Assembly: GCA_902796775.1 (NCBI GenBank) | Contig: CADBQK010000128.1 | Location: forward strand, 1-5,561 | Direction of reading: 5' to 3' | DNA length: 5,561 bases | Source of the DNA: an uncultured Lachnospiraceae bacterium | Lineage (GTDB): Bacteria > Bacillota_A > Clostridia > Lachnospirales > Lachnospiraceae | Part shown: positions 1-5,561 of the stretch, one piece after another | Layout of the letters: every line of letters begins with the position of its first letter | How positions within the stretch are numbered: position 1 is the first letter of the stretch | Program-made: the position numbers and the translations under genes | The notes under the pieces: model-generated | Seen by the model: the letters and a program-made list of their open reading frames with translations, nothing else | Database searches by the model: none | What the model was told of the DNA's origin: nothing

Positions 1-183
1 GCACTTCGTGAGAAACTTTTCGGAAAAGCGTCGGAAGAAACAGATGAAGTACGGAAAGGTATCCAGGAGCTCTCACTGGATGAACTGGAAATGGCGGCAG
101 GCGGGAGAGCCGAAACGCAGGTTACTGCTTCAGAAAGCCTGAATGATGAAATCTGGTTGGAACGGATGAAACGGAACTGGTAA
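1..183 (+). CDS. Double-glycine leader small protein, 3' part only
   Basis: An open frame enters from the left edge and ends at TAA 181-183, giving 60 visible residues. The start codon lies outside the window: the only in-frame ATG (91-93) falls inside the motif. Residues 24-35 read LSLDELEMAAGG, which fits the double-glycine leader consensus at every key place (L-12, S-11, E-8, L-7, small residue at -4, G-2, G-1). Such leaders are normally cut after GG by the C39 peptidase domain of an ABC exporter. The part after GG would be about 25 residues (RAETQV...RMKRNW), polar and charged, with no cysteine, so a lanthipeptide or disulfide bacteriocin is unlikely. The leader is at least 35 residues, which is long for class II bacteriocins and closer to long-leader peptide families. 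No exporter is visible. The motif could also be chance in a helical tail. It lies 101 bp before the STAS gene, with a promoter between, so it is probably a separate transcription unit. Confidence 0.6.
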   Translation, partial: ALREKLFGKASEETDEVRKGIQELSLDELEMAAGGRAETQVTASESLNDEIWLERMKRNW

Positions 184-209
184 CGGCAGAAGATTCGTAT
201 CCTTTGTTT

Positions 210-237
210 TTGCTTTTTGATAGAATAATGATATACT
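210..237 (+). promoter_or_regulatory. Extended -10 sigma-A-type promoter for the cassette
   Basis: TATACT at 232-237 (5 of 6 to TATAAT) is preceded by TG at 229-230, making an extended -10 (TGATATACT). A weak -35, TTGCTT at 210-215, sits 16 bp upstream within a T-rich stretch. Transcription would begin near 244, leaving a leader of about 40 nt before the STAS start at 285. Its position between the upstream small gene and the STAS gene suggests that the four-gene cassette starts here. No sigma-B-like promoter is evident. Confidence 0.6.
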
Positions 238-284
238 GTCTCCAGTTATAGAAGCAGGTGTATAAAAGTTGAAAGGAGATCAGC

Positions 285-587
285 ATGACGATCCGGCAGG
301 AAAAAGACGGCAGCAGATTAGTGATTTCAGTTGAGGGGTACTTGGATGCTCTTACAGCTCCGGAACTGGAAGCTGAACTGGGAAAGGCACTAGCAGATAT
401 TGATGATCTCGTCTTTGATCTGAAGGATATGGAATATACATCTTCAGCTGGACTAAGAGTCCTGCTGGGAGCTCAGAAAGTCATGGATGAAAAAGATGGG
501 AGCATGCTCGTCAGGGGAGCCAACGAACTTGTGATGGAGATTTTCGAAGAAACCGGATTTACAAATATTCTGGATATTGAGGAATAG
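285..587 (+). CDS. STAS-domain anti-sigma factor antagonist (RsbV/SpoIIAA-like)
   Basis: The product is 100 residues, the usual size of a single STAS domain. It opens with the typical first strand and turn (LVISVEGYLDALTAPELEAE, residues 12-31). The core strand LVFDLKDMEY (42-51) leads into the phosphorylation loop TSSAGLRVLL (52-61). By alignment with SpoIIAA/RsbV (DSSGL), Ser54 is the likely phosphoacceptor, with Ser53 in the place of the usual Asp. The C-terminal ETGFTNILDI is also typical. In partner switching, unphosphorylated STAS protein binds an RsbW/SpoIIAB-type kinase and frees a sigma factor or other target, while the kinase inactivates STAS by phosphorylation. A strong Shine-Dalgarno (GAAAGGAGAT, 271-280) fixes the start. 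The PP2C phosphatase two genes downstream is the natural enzyme to reactivate it. No kinase lies in the window. The family call is firm; the target is unknown. Confidence 0.93.
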   Translation: MTIRQEKDGSRLVISVEGYLDALTAPELEAELGKALADIDDLVFDLKDMEYTSSAGLRVLLGAQKVMDEKDGSMLVRGANELVMEIFEETGFTNILDIEE

Positions 588-590
588 GAA

Positions 591-595
591 AGGAG
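591..595 (+). promoter_or_regulatory. Ribosome binding site deciding the start at 601
   Basis: AGGAG within GGAAAGGAGTG lies 5 bp before ATG 601. It overlaps the end of the STAS gene region and rules out the longer TTG start at 577, which would place the Shine-Dalgarno inside the coding region. It is the only strong ribosome binding site inside the cassette after the STAS gene. The two downstream genes appear to depend on coupling. Confidence 0.85.
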
Positions 596-600
596 TGAAA

Positions 601-843
601 ATGGATATGGAAAAATTCAAAAACAAATTAAAAGAAACGATCCCGAATGGTGTTGTTATTGATAAAGACCTTCTGGATAGAGTCGTCGGCGGTGTAGATG
701 CAGGGCTGATATCCGAATCGGCAGTCCTGGCAGAAATCCGGAATAATGGAATTGCCGGGCTCTCCAATCTGGGGGCGAACCTGATAGTCGGAGTAGCAAA
801 GCCGGACGGAACTGGTGGAGGACTGGGTTCTACTAGGAAATGA
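601..843 (+). CDS. 80-residue putative double-glycine peptide, Cys-free
   Basis: I do not recognise a named family. The protein is 80 residues. A basic, amphipathic start (MDMEKFKNKLKETI) leads to IDKDLLDRVVGG at 20-31. This resembles a double-glycine leader, with hydrophobic residues at -12 (I20), -7 (L25) and -4 (V28) and GG at 30-31, but it lacks the usual E at -8. The 49 residues after GG are small and hydrophobic (AGLISESAVLAEI, IAGLSNLGANLIVGVA), ending in a flexible tail, TGGGLGSTRK. There is no cysteine, so no lanthionine or disulfide is possible. The content suits an unmodified secreted or membrane-active peptide, or a signal peptide. It sits 13 bp after the STAS gene and overlaps the phosphatase start by 4 bp (ATGA), so it is made together with a partner switch. 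Alternatively, it is a small intracellular regulator and GG is coincidental. The gene is well supported by its ribosome binding site and tight packing; its role is inference. Confidence 0.75.
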   Translation: MDMEKFKNKLKETIPNGVVIDKDLLDRVVGGVDAGLISESAVLAEIRNNGIAGLSNLGANLIVGVAKPDGTGGGLGSTRK

Positions 844-2528
844 GAGTTTCAGAAAAAAAATACAGATCACTTCGTATAAAAGCGTTCCGTGTCATTTCGA
901 TCGGAGCGCTCCTTCTGATTATTCTGATAACGGCAATCGGGCTGGGCATACATGGTTACAGTGAACTGAAAAACTATCATGACGAATCCCGGCATCTGAT
1001 GGATTTTGCCATGTCCATGATGGATATGGAATATCTTGAAAAAATCTTCGAAGAAACAAAAGATATCTATGACAGCGTACCGGAAGAAATACGAGTTTCA
1101 CCGTTTACGGAAGAATATGAAGCGTATTTTCGGGGGCTTGTAGATGATGATTTCTTTGCGGCAAGGAATATTCTCGTCAACTGCAGAGAGAAGTCAGAAA
1201 ATCGAAATGCCTTTCTTATGTTCACAGATCCTGAAAACAGTGCCCTTGTGTTTGTTATCGATGGAGACGAATTGGACTGGGCCTATCTGCCTGGACAATG
1301 GCTGGAAGAGGATCTTAACATAGTAAGTCGAACAGAAAACTCTTCATGGCGGCTGATGATGACCAGGAGCAATGAATATGGCTGGATCGGTACGGATTTC
1401 AAAAAGATATATGCTTCTGATGGGAGCGAGCTTGGATATATCGTCATGGACGTAGACATGAATGATTTCATGAACCGGGTTTTTCATACCCTTACGATAC
1501 TGGCCCCTGCGGCCATCTTCCTGGTTCTGGTTATTGCCTACCTTGCCAGCAGATTGATGAAGCGCCATATACTTTCGCATCTGAATGAGCTCGCAAGTGC
1601 TGCAAAAACCTATATTGCGAGGGATAAAGTTGCGCAGATCAATACGGAATCGTCCTATTTTTCAGACTTGAATATCCGTACGGGGGACGAACTGGAAGAT
1701 CTCTGGAGCAGCATGACGGATATGGAAGCAGATGTCAGTGATACGATGCGCCGTCTGCAGACAATCACAGCGGAACGGGAACGTATGGACGCAGAGCTTT
1801 CCATAGCGACACAGATCCAGGTGGGAACGCTCCCTCACGACTTTCCGGCCTTTCCTGACAGAACAGAGTTTGACATTTTTGCCTCTATGATGCCAGCCAA
1901 AGAAGTTGGCGGTGATTTTTATGATTTTTTCCTGATTGATGACGATCATCTTGCTATGGTTATTGCAGATGTGTCCGGGAAAGGAATTTCGGCAGCGCTG
2001 TTTATGGTCAATGCCAAAGCACAGCTGCAAAACCAGACAATGGCAAGCGGGTGTAATGTAGTGGAAGTTTTTGATAAAGTGAACGCCCGGCTGATCGAAC
2101 AAAACGATGCCATGCTGTTTGTAACGGTTTGGCTGGGCATTTTGACCATTTCGACAGGTGATGTTGTCTATGTAAACGGGGGGCATGAATATCCGGCCAT
2201 TCGAAGAAACGGAGGCATGTTCAGCGTGGATAAGGATGTTCATTGCGGACCTCTTGCAGCACGAAAGAAGATGAAATATAAGTCCGGTGAGTTTTCCTTG
2301 AAGCCTGGAGATACAGTCTTTGTATATACGGATGGTGTCACAGAAGCCAACAACAATGAGCGGGAACTGTTTGGAAGGGAACGCCTGCTGGATGCTTTGA
2401 ATTCTGAACCGGAGGCGGATCCGATGAAACTGGATGAAAATGTCCATAAAGCGATTGCTGCATTTGTCGGTGACGCTTCTCAGTTCGATGATACAACCAT
2501 GCTTTGTCTAAAGTACTATGGCAAATAA
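840..2528 (+). CDS. Membrane sensor phosphatase: Cache-like domain, HAMP, SpoIIE/PP2C
   Basis: This 562-residue protein would dephosphorylate a STAS protein, presumably the one encoded at 285-587, in response to an external signal. Layout: basic N-terminus; TM1 about 17-38; extracytoplasmic domain about 39-215; TM2 about 216-239; HAMP about 240-295; a linker helix with the RsbU/SpoIIE-type switch motif (AELSIATQIQVGTLP, 318-332); PP2C domain about 340-562. The end of the outer domain (DGSELGYIVMDVDMNDF, 194-210) resembles the last strands of a Cache/PDC sensor. The metal-binding and catalytic signatures are all present: EVGGDFYD (D359), IADVSGKG (D377), NGGHEYP (446-452), VYTDGVTEA (D498) and FDDTTML (D550, D551). 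The enzyme therefore looks active. It starts at ATG 840 inside the stop of the peptide gene. The AGGA just before it is too close to serve as a normal ribosome binding site, so coupling is likely. The ligand is unknown; the adjacent peptide is a candidate by position only. Confidence 0.93.
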   Translation: MRVSEKKYRSLRIKAFRVISIGALLLIILITAIGLGIHGYSELKNYHDESRHLMDFAMSMMDMEYLEKIFEETKDIYDSVPEEIRVSPFTEEYEAYFRGLVDDDFFAARNILVNCREKSENRNAFLMFTDPENSALVFVIDGDELDWAYLPGQWLEEDLNIVSRTENSSWRLMMTRSNEYGWIGTDFKKIYASDGSELGYIVMDVDMNDFMNRVFHTLTILAPAAIFLVLVIAYLASRLMKRHILSHLNELASAAKTYIARDKVAQINTESSYFSDLNIRTGDELEDLWSSMTDMEADVSDTMRRLQTITAERERMDAELSIATQIQVGTLPHDFPAFPDRTEFDIFASMMPAKEVGGDFYDFFLIDDDHLAMVIADVSGKGISAALFMVNAKAQLQNQTMASGCNVVEVFDKVNARLIEQNDAMLFVTVWLGILTISTGDVVYVNGGHEYPAIRRNGGMFSVDKDVHCGPLAARKKMKYKSGEFSLKPGDTVFVYTDGVTEANNNERELFGRERLLDALNSEPEADPMKLDENVHKAIAAFVGDASQFDDTTMLCLKYYGK

Positions 2529-3441
2529 TATGGATAATGAAAAAACGATGAATAGAACAGCAATAGAAATTCTGGCTGAGACGTATTCTCAGCTTTATTT
2601 GAATCCATGCTGTGAAGGCGCGGAAGAAACATGCAAAAGAATCATACGCAGCGGTGCTTTGCCTGAAGAAAAGTCTTTGAATCACTTTATCGGAGACAGC
2701 CGCGATGTACTGTCTGTTATGGATACGCCGGCCGGGCCTGTTGAGATTCTTACTTTATATTCCCGAAAGGATTTCGAAACATTTCTTCGAATCATGGCAT
2801 TTTATTGCAGGAATGTCTGCATTCCAGAAACACAGGGAGCTAGCACTCTGATCGGTATCATAAACTGGAACAAAATTCGGAAACACAAATCAGAATATCT
2901 GAAAAAAGCTGAAACAAGCGGGAACGCTGTTCCCGACTGGCCAGAAGAGTTCAAGCGCTTTACGGGTAATAAACAGAACTATACTGATACGCTGATCGTA
3001 CTGTCTGTAGGTCCTTATAGTCAAACAAAAGCGTCCATAGCAGGTTATACCGAAGAAGAATGGCTGGTTGTTTCACAGATCATACGCACATACCATGAAT
3101 GCACGCATGTTGTCTGCAGACGGCTGTATCCTGATCAGGTGGATGCGATATGGGATGAACTGGTTGCTGACAGTATCGGTATCTACGCGGCATGCGGCGA
3201 ATTCCGGCAGGATCTCGCAGAAGCTTTCCTTGGTATACAGAATGGTCAGTATGTTGGAGGAAGGCTTAAGAATTATATAAAGAAAGATATAGATAAGCAG
3301 GAATTGGATAGGCTTGCCGGACGGATCTCCGGTGTACTGGATCAGTTCAGAAAGCTGTATAAGGATATGGAAGGCATTCCACCGCTAGACATGATCTGCC
3401 ATCTGGAATCGCATCAGAGAGTATTCTGGAAAACAGAATGA
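2518..3441 (+). CDS. Putative soluble zinc metallopeptidase (HExxH...ExxAD)
   Basis: I do not recognise a named family for this 307-residue protein. Its clear signature is HECTH at residues 193-197 (3094-3108), followed 17 residues later by DELVADSIGIY, in which E214 is placed to be the third zinc ligand. HExxH plus ExxADxxG is the gluzincin arrangement seen, for example, in M48-type peptidases. The motif lies in a helix-like hydrophobic stretch (WLVVSQIIRTYHECTHVVC), as expected for an active-site helix. There is no signal peptide or TM segment, so it should act in the cytoplasm, unlike membrane-bound M48 enzymes. Residues 1-180 match nothing I know. The start at 2518 overlaps the phosphatase end by 11 bp and has no clear ribosome binding site; ATG 2530 or 2548 are alternatives, but all imply coupling. 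Possible substrates by context are the double-glycine peptide, an anti-sigma factor or a repressor. Peptidase activity is inferred from motif only. Confidence 0.75.
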   Translation: MANNMDNEKTMNRTAIEILAETYSQLYLNPCCEGAEETCKRIIRSGALPEEKSLNHFIGDSRDVLSVMDTPAGPVEILTLYSRKDFETFLRIMAFYCRNVCIPETQGASTLIGIINWNKIRKHKSEYLKKAETSGNAVPDWPEEFKRFTGNKQNYTDTLIVLSVGPYSQTKASIAGYTEEEWLVVSQIIRTYHECTHVVCRRLYPDQVDAIWDELVADSIGIYAACGEFRQDLAEAFLGIQNGQYVGGRLKNYIKKDIDKQELDRLAGRISGVLDQFRKLYKDMEGIPPLDMICHLESHQRVFWKTE

Positions 3442-3448
3442 TTTCATA

Positions 3449-3510
3449 CTGTTTGCTGTCTGCCCGGAAGTTCTATTTGTTTTAGAGCATTGACTGTAAG
3501 CAGAAAACAG
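3449..3510 (+). repeat. Imperfect inverted repeat after the metallopeptidase gene
   Basis: CTGTTTGCTG (3449-3458) pairs with CAGAAAACAG (3501-3510) at nine of ten positions, across a 42-nt loop. The left arm begins 8 bp after the last stop of the cassette. It could fold in the 3' end of the transcript. There is no following T-run, so it is not a standard intrinsic terminator. Confidence 0.4.
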
Positions 3511-3634
3511 ATCATCTGGTATTTAAAGTCCTGTCATGGCGGGTGAGGTATGACCTGCATACTGGCCAGAGTACAGACCATGTCAAGGTATCAACCAAGG
3601 AACTATTTGGGCTAACGTTCTAGGCATGCTCGCA

Positions 3635-3657
3635 TGTTCAGATAGTATTTCTGAACA
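3635..3657 (+). repeat. Perfect 8-bp dyad upstream of glf
   Basis: TGTTCAGA (3635-3642) and TCTGAACA (3650-3657) are perfect reverse complements separated by 7 nt. The dyad ends 77 bp before the glf start. A run of only four T follows at 3669-3672, too far from the stem for a good terminator. An operator-like protein site or an RNA hairpin in the leader are both possible. Confidence 0.55.
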
Positions 3658-3734
3658 AGGACATTGCATTTTCAGGAAAGCCAAATAATAGGCGAAATAG
3701 AAACAACACATAATATACAAAGAGGAGATGGCTT

Positions 3735-4853
3735 ATGAAATATGATTATCTGATAGTTGGGGCTGGATTGTACGGGAGTGTCTTTGCATATGAAGCGAAG
3801 AAGGCTGGAAAGAGCGTGCTGGTAGTTGATAAACGTCCGAATATAGCGGGAAATGTGTATACGAAGGAAGTGGAAGGAATCCAGGTCCATGAATATGGAG
3901 CTCATATTTTCCATACGAATCTGAAGCATGTCTGGGAGTTTGTGCAGCAATTTGCCGAGTTCAACCGGTTTACCAATTCCCCGGTGGCCAACTATAAAGG
4001 GGAGCTGTATTCTCTTCCTTTTAACATGTATACATTCAATAAGATGTGGGGTGTAGTAACACCGGAAGAAGCTGCAGCCCGGATAGAAGAGCAGAAGACT
4101 GCTGCCGGAATCACGGAACCAAAGAACTTAGAAGAACAGGCAATTTCCCTCGTGGGTACTGATATCTATGAAAAACTGGTAAAAGGATATACTGAAAAGC
4201 AGTGGGGTCGGGATTGTTCGGACCTTCCGGCTTTTATTATTAAACGCCTGCCGGTGCGGTTTACCTTTGATAATAATTATTTCAATGCGTTGTACCAGGG
4301 GATTCCTATGGGCGGTTATACCAAGATGGTCGCTAATATGCTGGATGGCATTGAGGTTCGGCTGAATACGGATTATCTGGAACAGAAAGAGGAACTCGAT
4401 GCTTTGTCAGACAAGGTTGTATATACTGGGCCGATCGACGCATATTTCCACTATGTGCTGGGAACGCTGGAATACCGATCTGTTCGCTTTGAGACAGAAC
4501 TTCTGGATACGCCTAATTTTCAGGGTAATGCTGCAGTGAACTATACGGACAGGGAAACTCCATGGACCCGCATCATCGAGCACAAATGGTTTGAATTCGG
4601 TAAGGATGCCGCAGGAAATGATCTTCCAAAAACCGTGATATCAAGAGAGTATTCTTCTGAGTGGAAGCCGGGAGATGAGCCGTACTATCCTGTAAACGAT
4701 GAAAAGAATGGGGCGCTTTACGAAGAGTACAGAGCGCTGGCTGAAAAAGAAGAGAAGATCATCTTCGGAGGACGGCTGGGAGAATACAAATACTATGATA
4801 TGGATGCTGTGATCGCAGCTGCTCTGGAAATGTGTAAAAAAGAGCTGAAATAA
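3735..4853 (+). CDS. glf: UDP-galactopyranose mutase
   Basis: The enzyme converts UDP-galactopyranose to UDP-galactofuranose using reduced FAD as a nucleophile, supplying galactofuranose for surface polysaccharides. At 372 residues it is the normal length for bacterial forms. The N-terminus has the FAD-binding Rossmann motif GAGLYG (9-14), then VVDKRPNIAGN (30-40) and the typical EYGAHIFHT (53-61). The substrate region follows: KGYTEKQWG (150-158, with the conserved Trp157), RLPVRFTFDNNYF (171-183) and GIPMGGYT (189-196). The C-terminal part has VVYTGPIDAYF (228-238), WTRIIEHKWFE (277-287) and the signature GGRLGEYKYYDMD (345-357). The start is set by AAAGAGGAG (3719-3727), 7 bp upstream. It is soluble, with no signal peptide. 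No glycosyltransferase or polysaccharide exporter lies in the window, so it stands apart from a visible galactan locus. Identification is firm. Confidence 0.97.
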   Translation: MKYDYLIVGAGLYGSVFAYEAKKAGKSVLVVDKRPNIAGNVYTKEVEGIQVHEYGAHIFHTNLKHVWEFVQQFAEFNRFTNSPVANYKGELYSLPFNMYTFNKMWGVVTPEEAAARIEEQKTAAGITEPKNLEEQAISLVGTDIYEKLVKGYTEKQWGRDCSDLPAFIIKRLPVRFTFDNNYFNALYQGIPMGGYTKMVANMLDGIEVRLNTDYLEQKEELDALSDKVVYTGPIDAYFHYVLGTLEYRSVRFETELLDTPNFQGNAAVNYTDRETPWTRIIEHKWFEFGKDAAGNDLPKTVISREYSSEWKPGDEPYYPVNDEKNGALYEEYRALAEKEEKIIFGGRLGEYKYYDMDAVIAAALEMCKKELK

Positions 4854-4855
4854 AA

Positions 4856-4884
4856 TTGCCTTCGGTCCTTTAGTATGCTAAAAT
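4856..4884 (+). promoter_or_regulatory. Extended -10 sigma-A promoter for the symporter gene
   Basis: TTGCCT at 4856-4861 (4 of 6 to TTGACA) is followed after exactly 17 bp by TAAAAT at 4879-4884 (5 of 6 to TATAAT). TG at 4876-4877 gives an extended -10. Transcription would start near 4891, about 40 nt before ATG 4933. The promoter starts 3 bp after the glf stop codon, and I see no terminator between the two genes, so some read-through from glf is possible. Confidence 0.7.
4869..4882 (+). repeat. Short dyad overlapping the -10 element
   Basis: TTTAG (4869-4873) and CTAAA (4878-4882) are perfect inverted copies around TATG. The right arm covers most of the -10 hexamer. A repressor site is conceivable, but a 5-bp AT-rich dyad is easily produced by chance. 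Confidence 0.3.
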
Positions 4885-4932
4885 ATATGTTCGATTGTAA
4901 TCAACGACATAGCAATAAGAAAGAGGTATAAA

Positions 4933-5561
4933 ATGACAACAGCACAGATTGGTATACTGATCGTAATGATCGTCTATATGCTGGCTATCGTCATGGTGGG
5001 ATTTGCTTTCTCAAAAAAGAATGACTCCGTTGGAAATTTCTACCTTGGCGGCCGTAAACTCGGCCCGTTTGTTACAGCCATGAGCGCAGAAGCATCTGAT
5101 ATGAGCAGCTATCTGCTCATGGGACTGCCCGGTCTTGCTTATCTGACCGGCCTGGCTGATGTAGGCTGGACGGCTATTGGACTGGCGGTGGGGACATATT
5201 TGAACTGGCTTTTCGTTGCCAGAAAGCTGCGACGTTATACGGCGCGGACCGGTTCAATTACGGTACCTGATTTCTTTTCGGATCGGTATGGAGATGACAG
5301 ACGAATTCTGATGCTTATAGGTGCCCTTGTTATCATCGTGTTTTTCATTCCGTATACGGGCTCTGGATTCGCTGCCTGTGGAAAACTGTTCTCGAGTTTG
5401 TTCGGTGTCAGTTATCATGGTGCTATGATCGTCAGCGCAATCGTAATTATCGTATACACAATGCTGGGGGGGTTCCTGGCAGTCAGTACTACTGACTTTA
5501 TTCAAAGCATCATCATGACAGTTGCACTGTTTATCGTACTTGGATTCGGCATACATATGGC
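4933..5561 (+). CDS. putP: Sodium/proline symporter (PutP-like), 5' part
   Basis: The frame is open from ATG 4933 to the right edge, giving 209 residues of a protein that is usually about 500. It belongs to the sodium:solute symporter family, which imports solutes with Na+. The match is closest to PutP: FYLGGRKLGPFVTAMSA (36-52), ASDMSSYLLMGLPG (54-67) and YTMLGGFLAVSTTDFIQ (176-192) follow the E. coli protein closely as I remember it. Asp56 and Ser58 match the PutP positions Asp55 and Ser57, which act in Na+ and proline binding. E53 replaces the Gly in the E. coli sequence SAGASD. Hydrophobic segments at about 5-25, 58-80, 113-135 and 156-180, and one at the cut end, fit membrane helices. 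AGAGG (4922-4926), 6 bp before ATG, supports the start, and a dedicated promoter precedes it. Proline specificity is inferred from these motifs; another SSS substrate cannot be excluded from the fragment. Confidence 0.9.
   Translation, partial: MTTAQIGILIVMIVYMLAIVMVGFAFSKKNDSVGNFYLGGRKLGPFVTAMSAEASDMSSYLLMGLPGLAYLTGLADVGWTAIGLAVGTYLNWLFVARKLRRYTARTGSITVPDFFSDRYGDDRRILMLIGALVIIVFFIPYTGSGFAACGKLFSSLFGVSYHGAMIVSAIVIIVYTMLGGFLAVSTTDFIQSIIMTVALFIVLGFGIHM

Larger units (their letters stand above)
3442..3734 (+). other. Intergenic gap without a convincing gene
   Basis: This 293-bp gap separates the cassette from glf. The longest relevant open stretch on the + strand runs from 3486 to 3620 (45 codons). 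It has no ATG or ribosome binding site and is not recognisable. I see no tRNA, no CRISPR and no textbook riboswitch. It contains two inverted repeats, listed separately, and a small perfect 5-bp dyad (GTATG/CATAC, 3548-3562). A clear promoter for glf was not found; TTGCAT at 3664-3669 with TAATAG at 3686-3691 is too weak to call. Confidence 0.6.

Noticed and set aside
577..600. Longer TTG start for the 80-residue peptide, giving 88 residues
   Set aside because: It would overlap the end of the STAS gene and place the strong AGGAG (591-595) inside the coding region. ATG 601 has ideal spacing.
1662..2447. Long open frame of 261 codons on the - strand
   Set aside because: It lies wholly antisense to the PP2C part of the phosphatase gene. 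Its translation is rich in Cys, His and Ile with no domain pattern, typical of a shadow of a coding strand.
3068..3280. 70-codon + strand frame inside the metallopeptidase gene
   Set aside because: It is in another frame of a gene with a clear HExxH motif and has no recognisable content.
3486..3620. 45-codon open stretch with plausible protein-like content in the gap before glf
   Set aside because: It has no ATG or ribosome binding site, a stop immediately upstream (3483-3485), and no family I can recognise. The length is within what chance gives.
3635..3672. The 8-bp dyad as an intrinsic terminator
   Set aside because: The stem is not GC-rich, and the only T-run (3669-3672, four T) comes 11 bp after the stem.
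5254..5556. 100-codon - strand frame at the right edge
   Set aside because: It is antisense to the well-supported PutP-like gene and its composition is not protein-like.
1..5561. CRISPR array, tRNA/rRNA, insertion sequence or prophage signals
   Set aside because: I found no regularly spaced repeats, no tRNA-like cloverleaf and no transposase or integrase motifs on either strand.

Overview
The window looks like chromosome of a low-to-moderate GC Gram-positive anaerobe, most likely a clostridial (Lachnospiraceae-like) Firmicute. The evidence is strong AGGAG-type ribosome binding sites, extended -10 promoters of the sigma-A type, a SpoIIE/STAS partner-switch pair and the general protein style. 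No taxonomic marker is present, so this is an inference. All five complete genes, and both partial ones, read on the + strand.

Left part (1-3441). The window opens in the C-terminal end of a small protein that carries a textbook double-glycine leader motif (LSxxELxxxxGG). After a 101-bp gap holding an extended -10 promoter comes a tight four-gene cassette. It encodes a single-domain STAS anti-sigma-factor antagonist (285-587), an 80-residue cysteine-free peptide with a second, less perfect double-glycine site (601-843), a two-TM sensor phosphatase with HAMP and SpoIIE/PP2C domains (840-2528), and a soluble 307-residue protein with an HExxH...ExxAD zinc-metallopeptidase signature (2518-3441). 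The last three genes overlap one another by 4 and 11 bp, so they are probably translationally coupled. The STAS protein and phosphatase have the expected logic of an RsbV/RsbU-type partner switch: an extracellular signal leads to dephosphorylated STAS, which titrates an anti-sigma kinase. The peptide and the metallopeptidase are not standard members of such a switch. No RsbW/SpoIIAB-like kinase and no sigma factor lie in the window. The combination is the most interesting thing here and may be a peptide-linked signalling or bacteriocin-type system.

Middle (3442-3734). This 293-bp gap holds no convincing gene. It contains an imperfect long-range inverted repeat and a perfect 8-bp dyad.

Right part (3735-5561). 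A complete UDP-galactopyranose mutase (glf), which supplies UDP-galactofuranose for cell-surface glycans, is followed by a 79-bp gap with a good extended -10 promoter. Then comes the 5' part of a PutP-like sodium/proline symporter, cut by the window edge. These two are ordinary housekeeping or surface-glycan genes with no evident link to the cassette.
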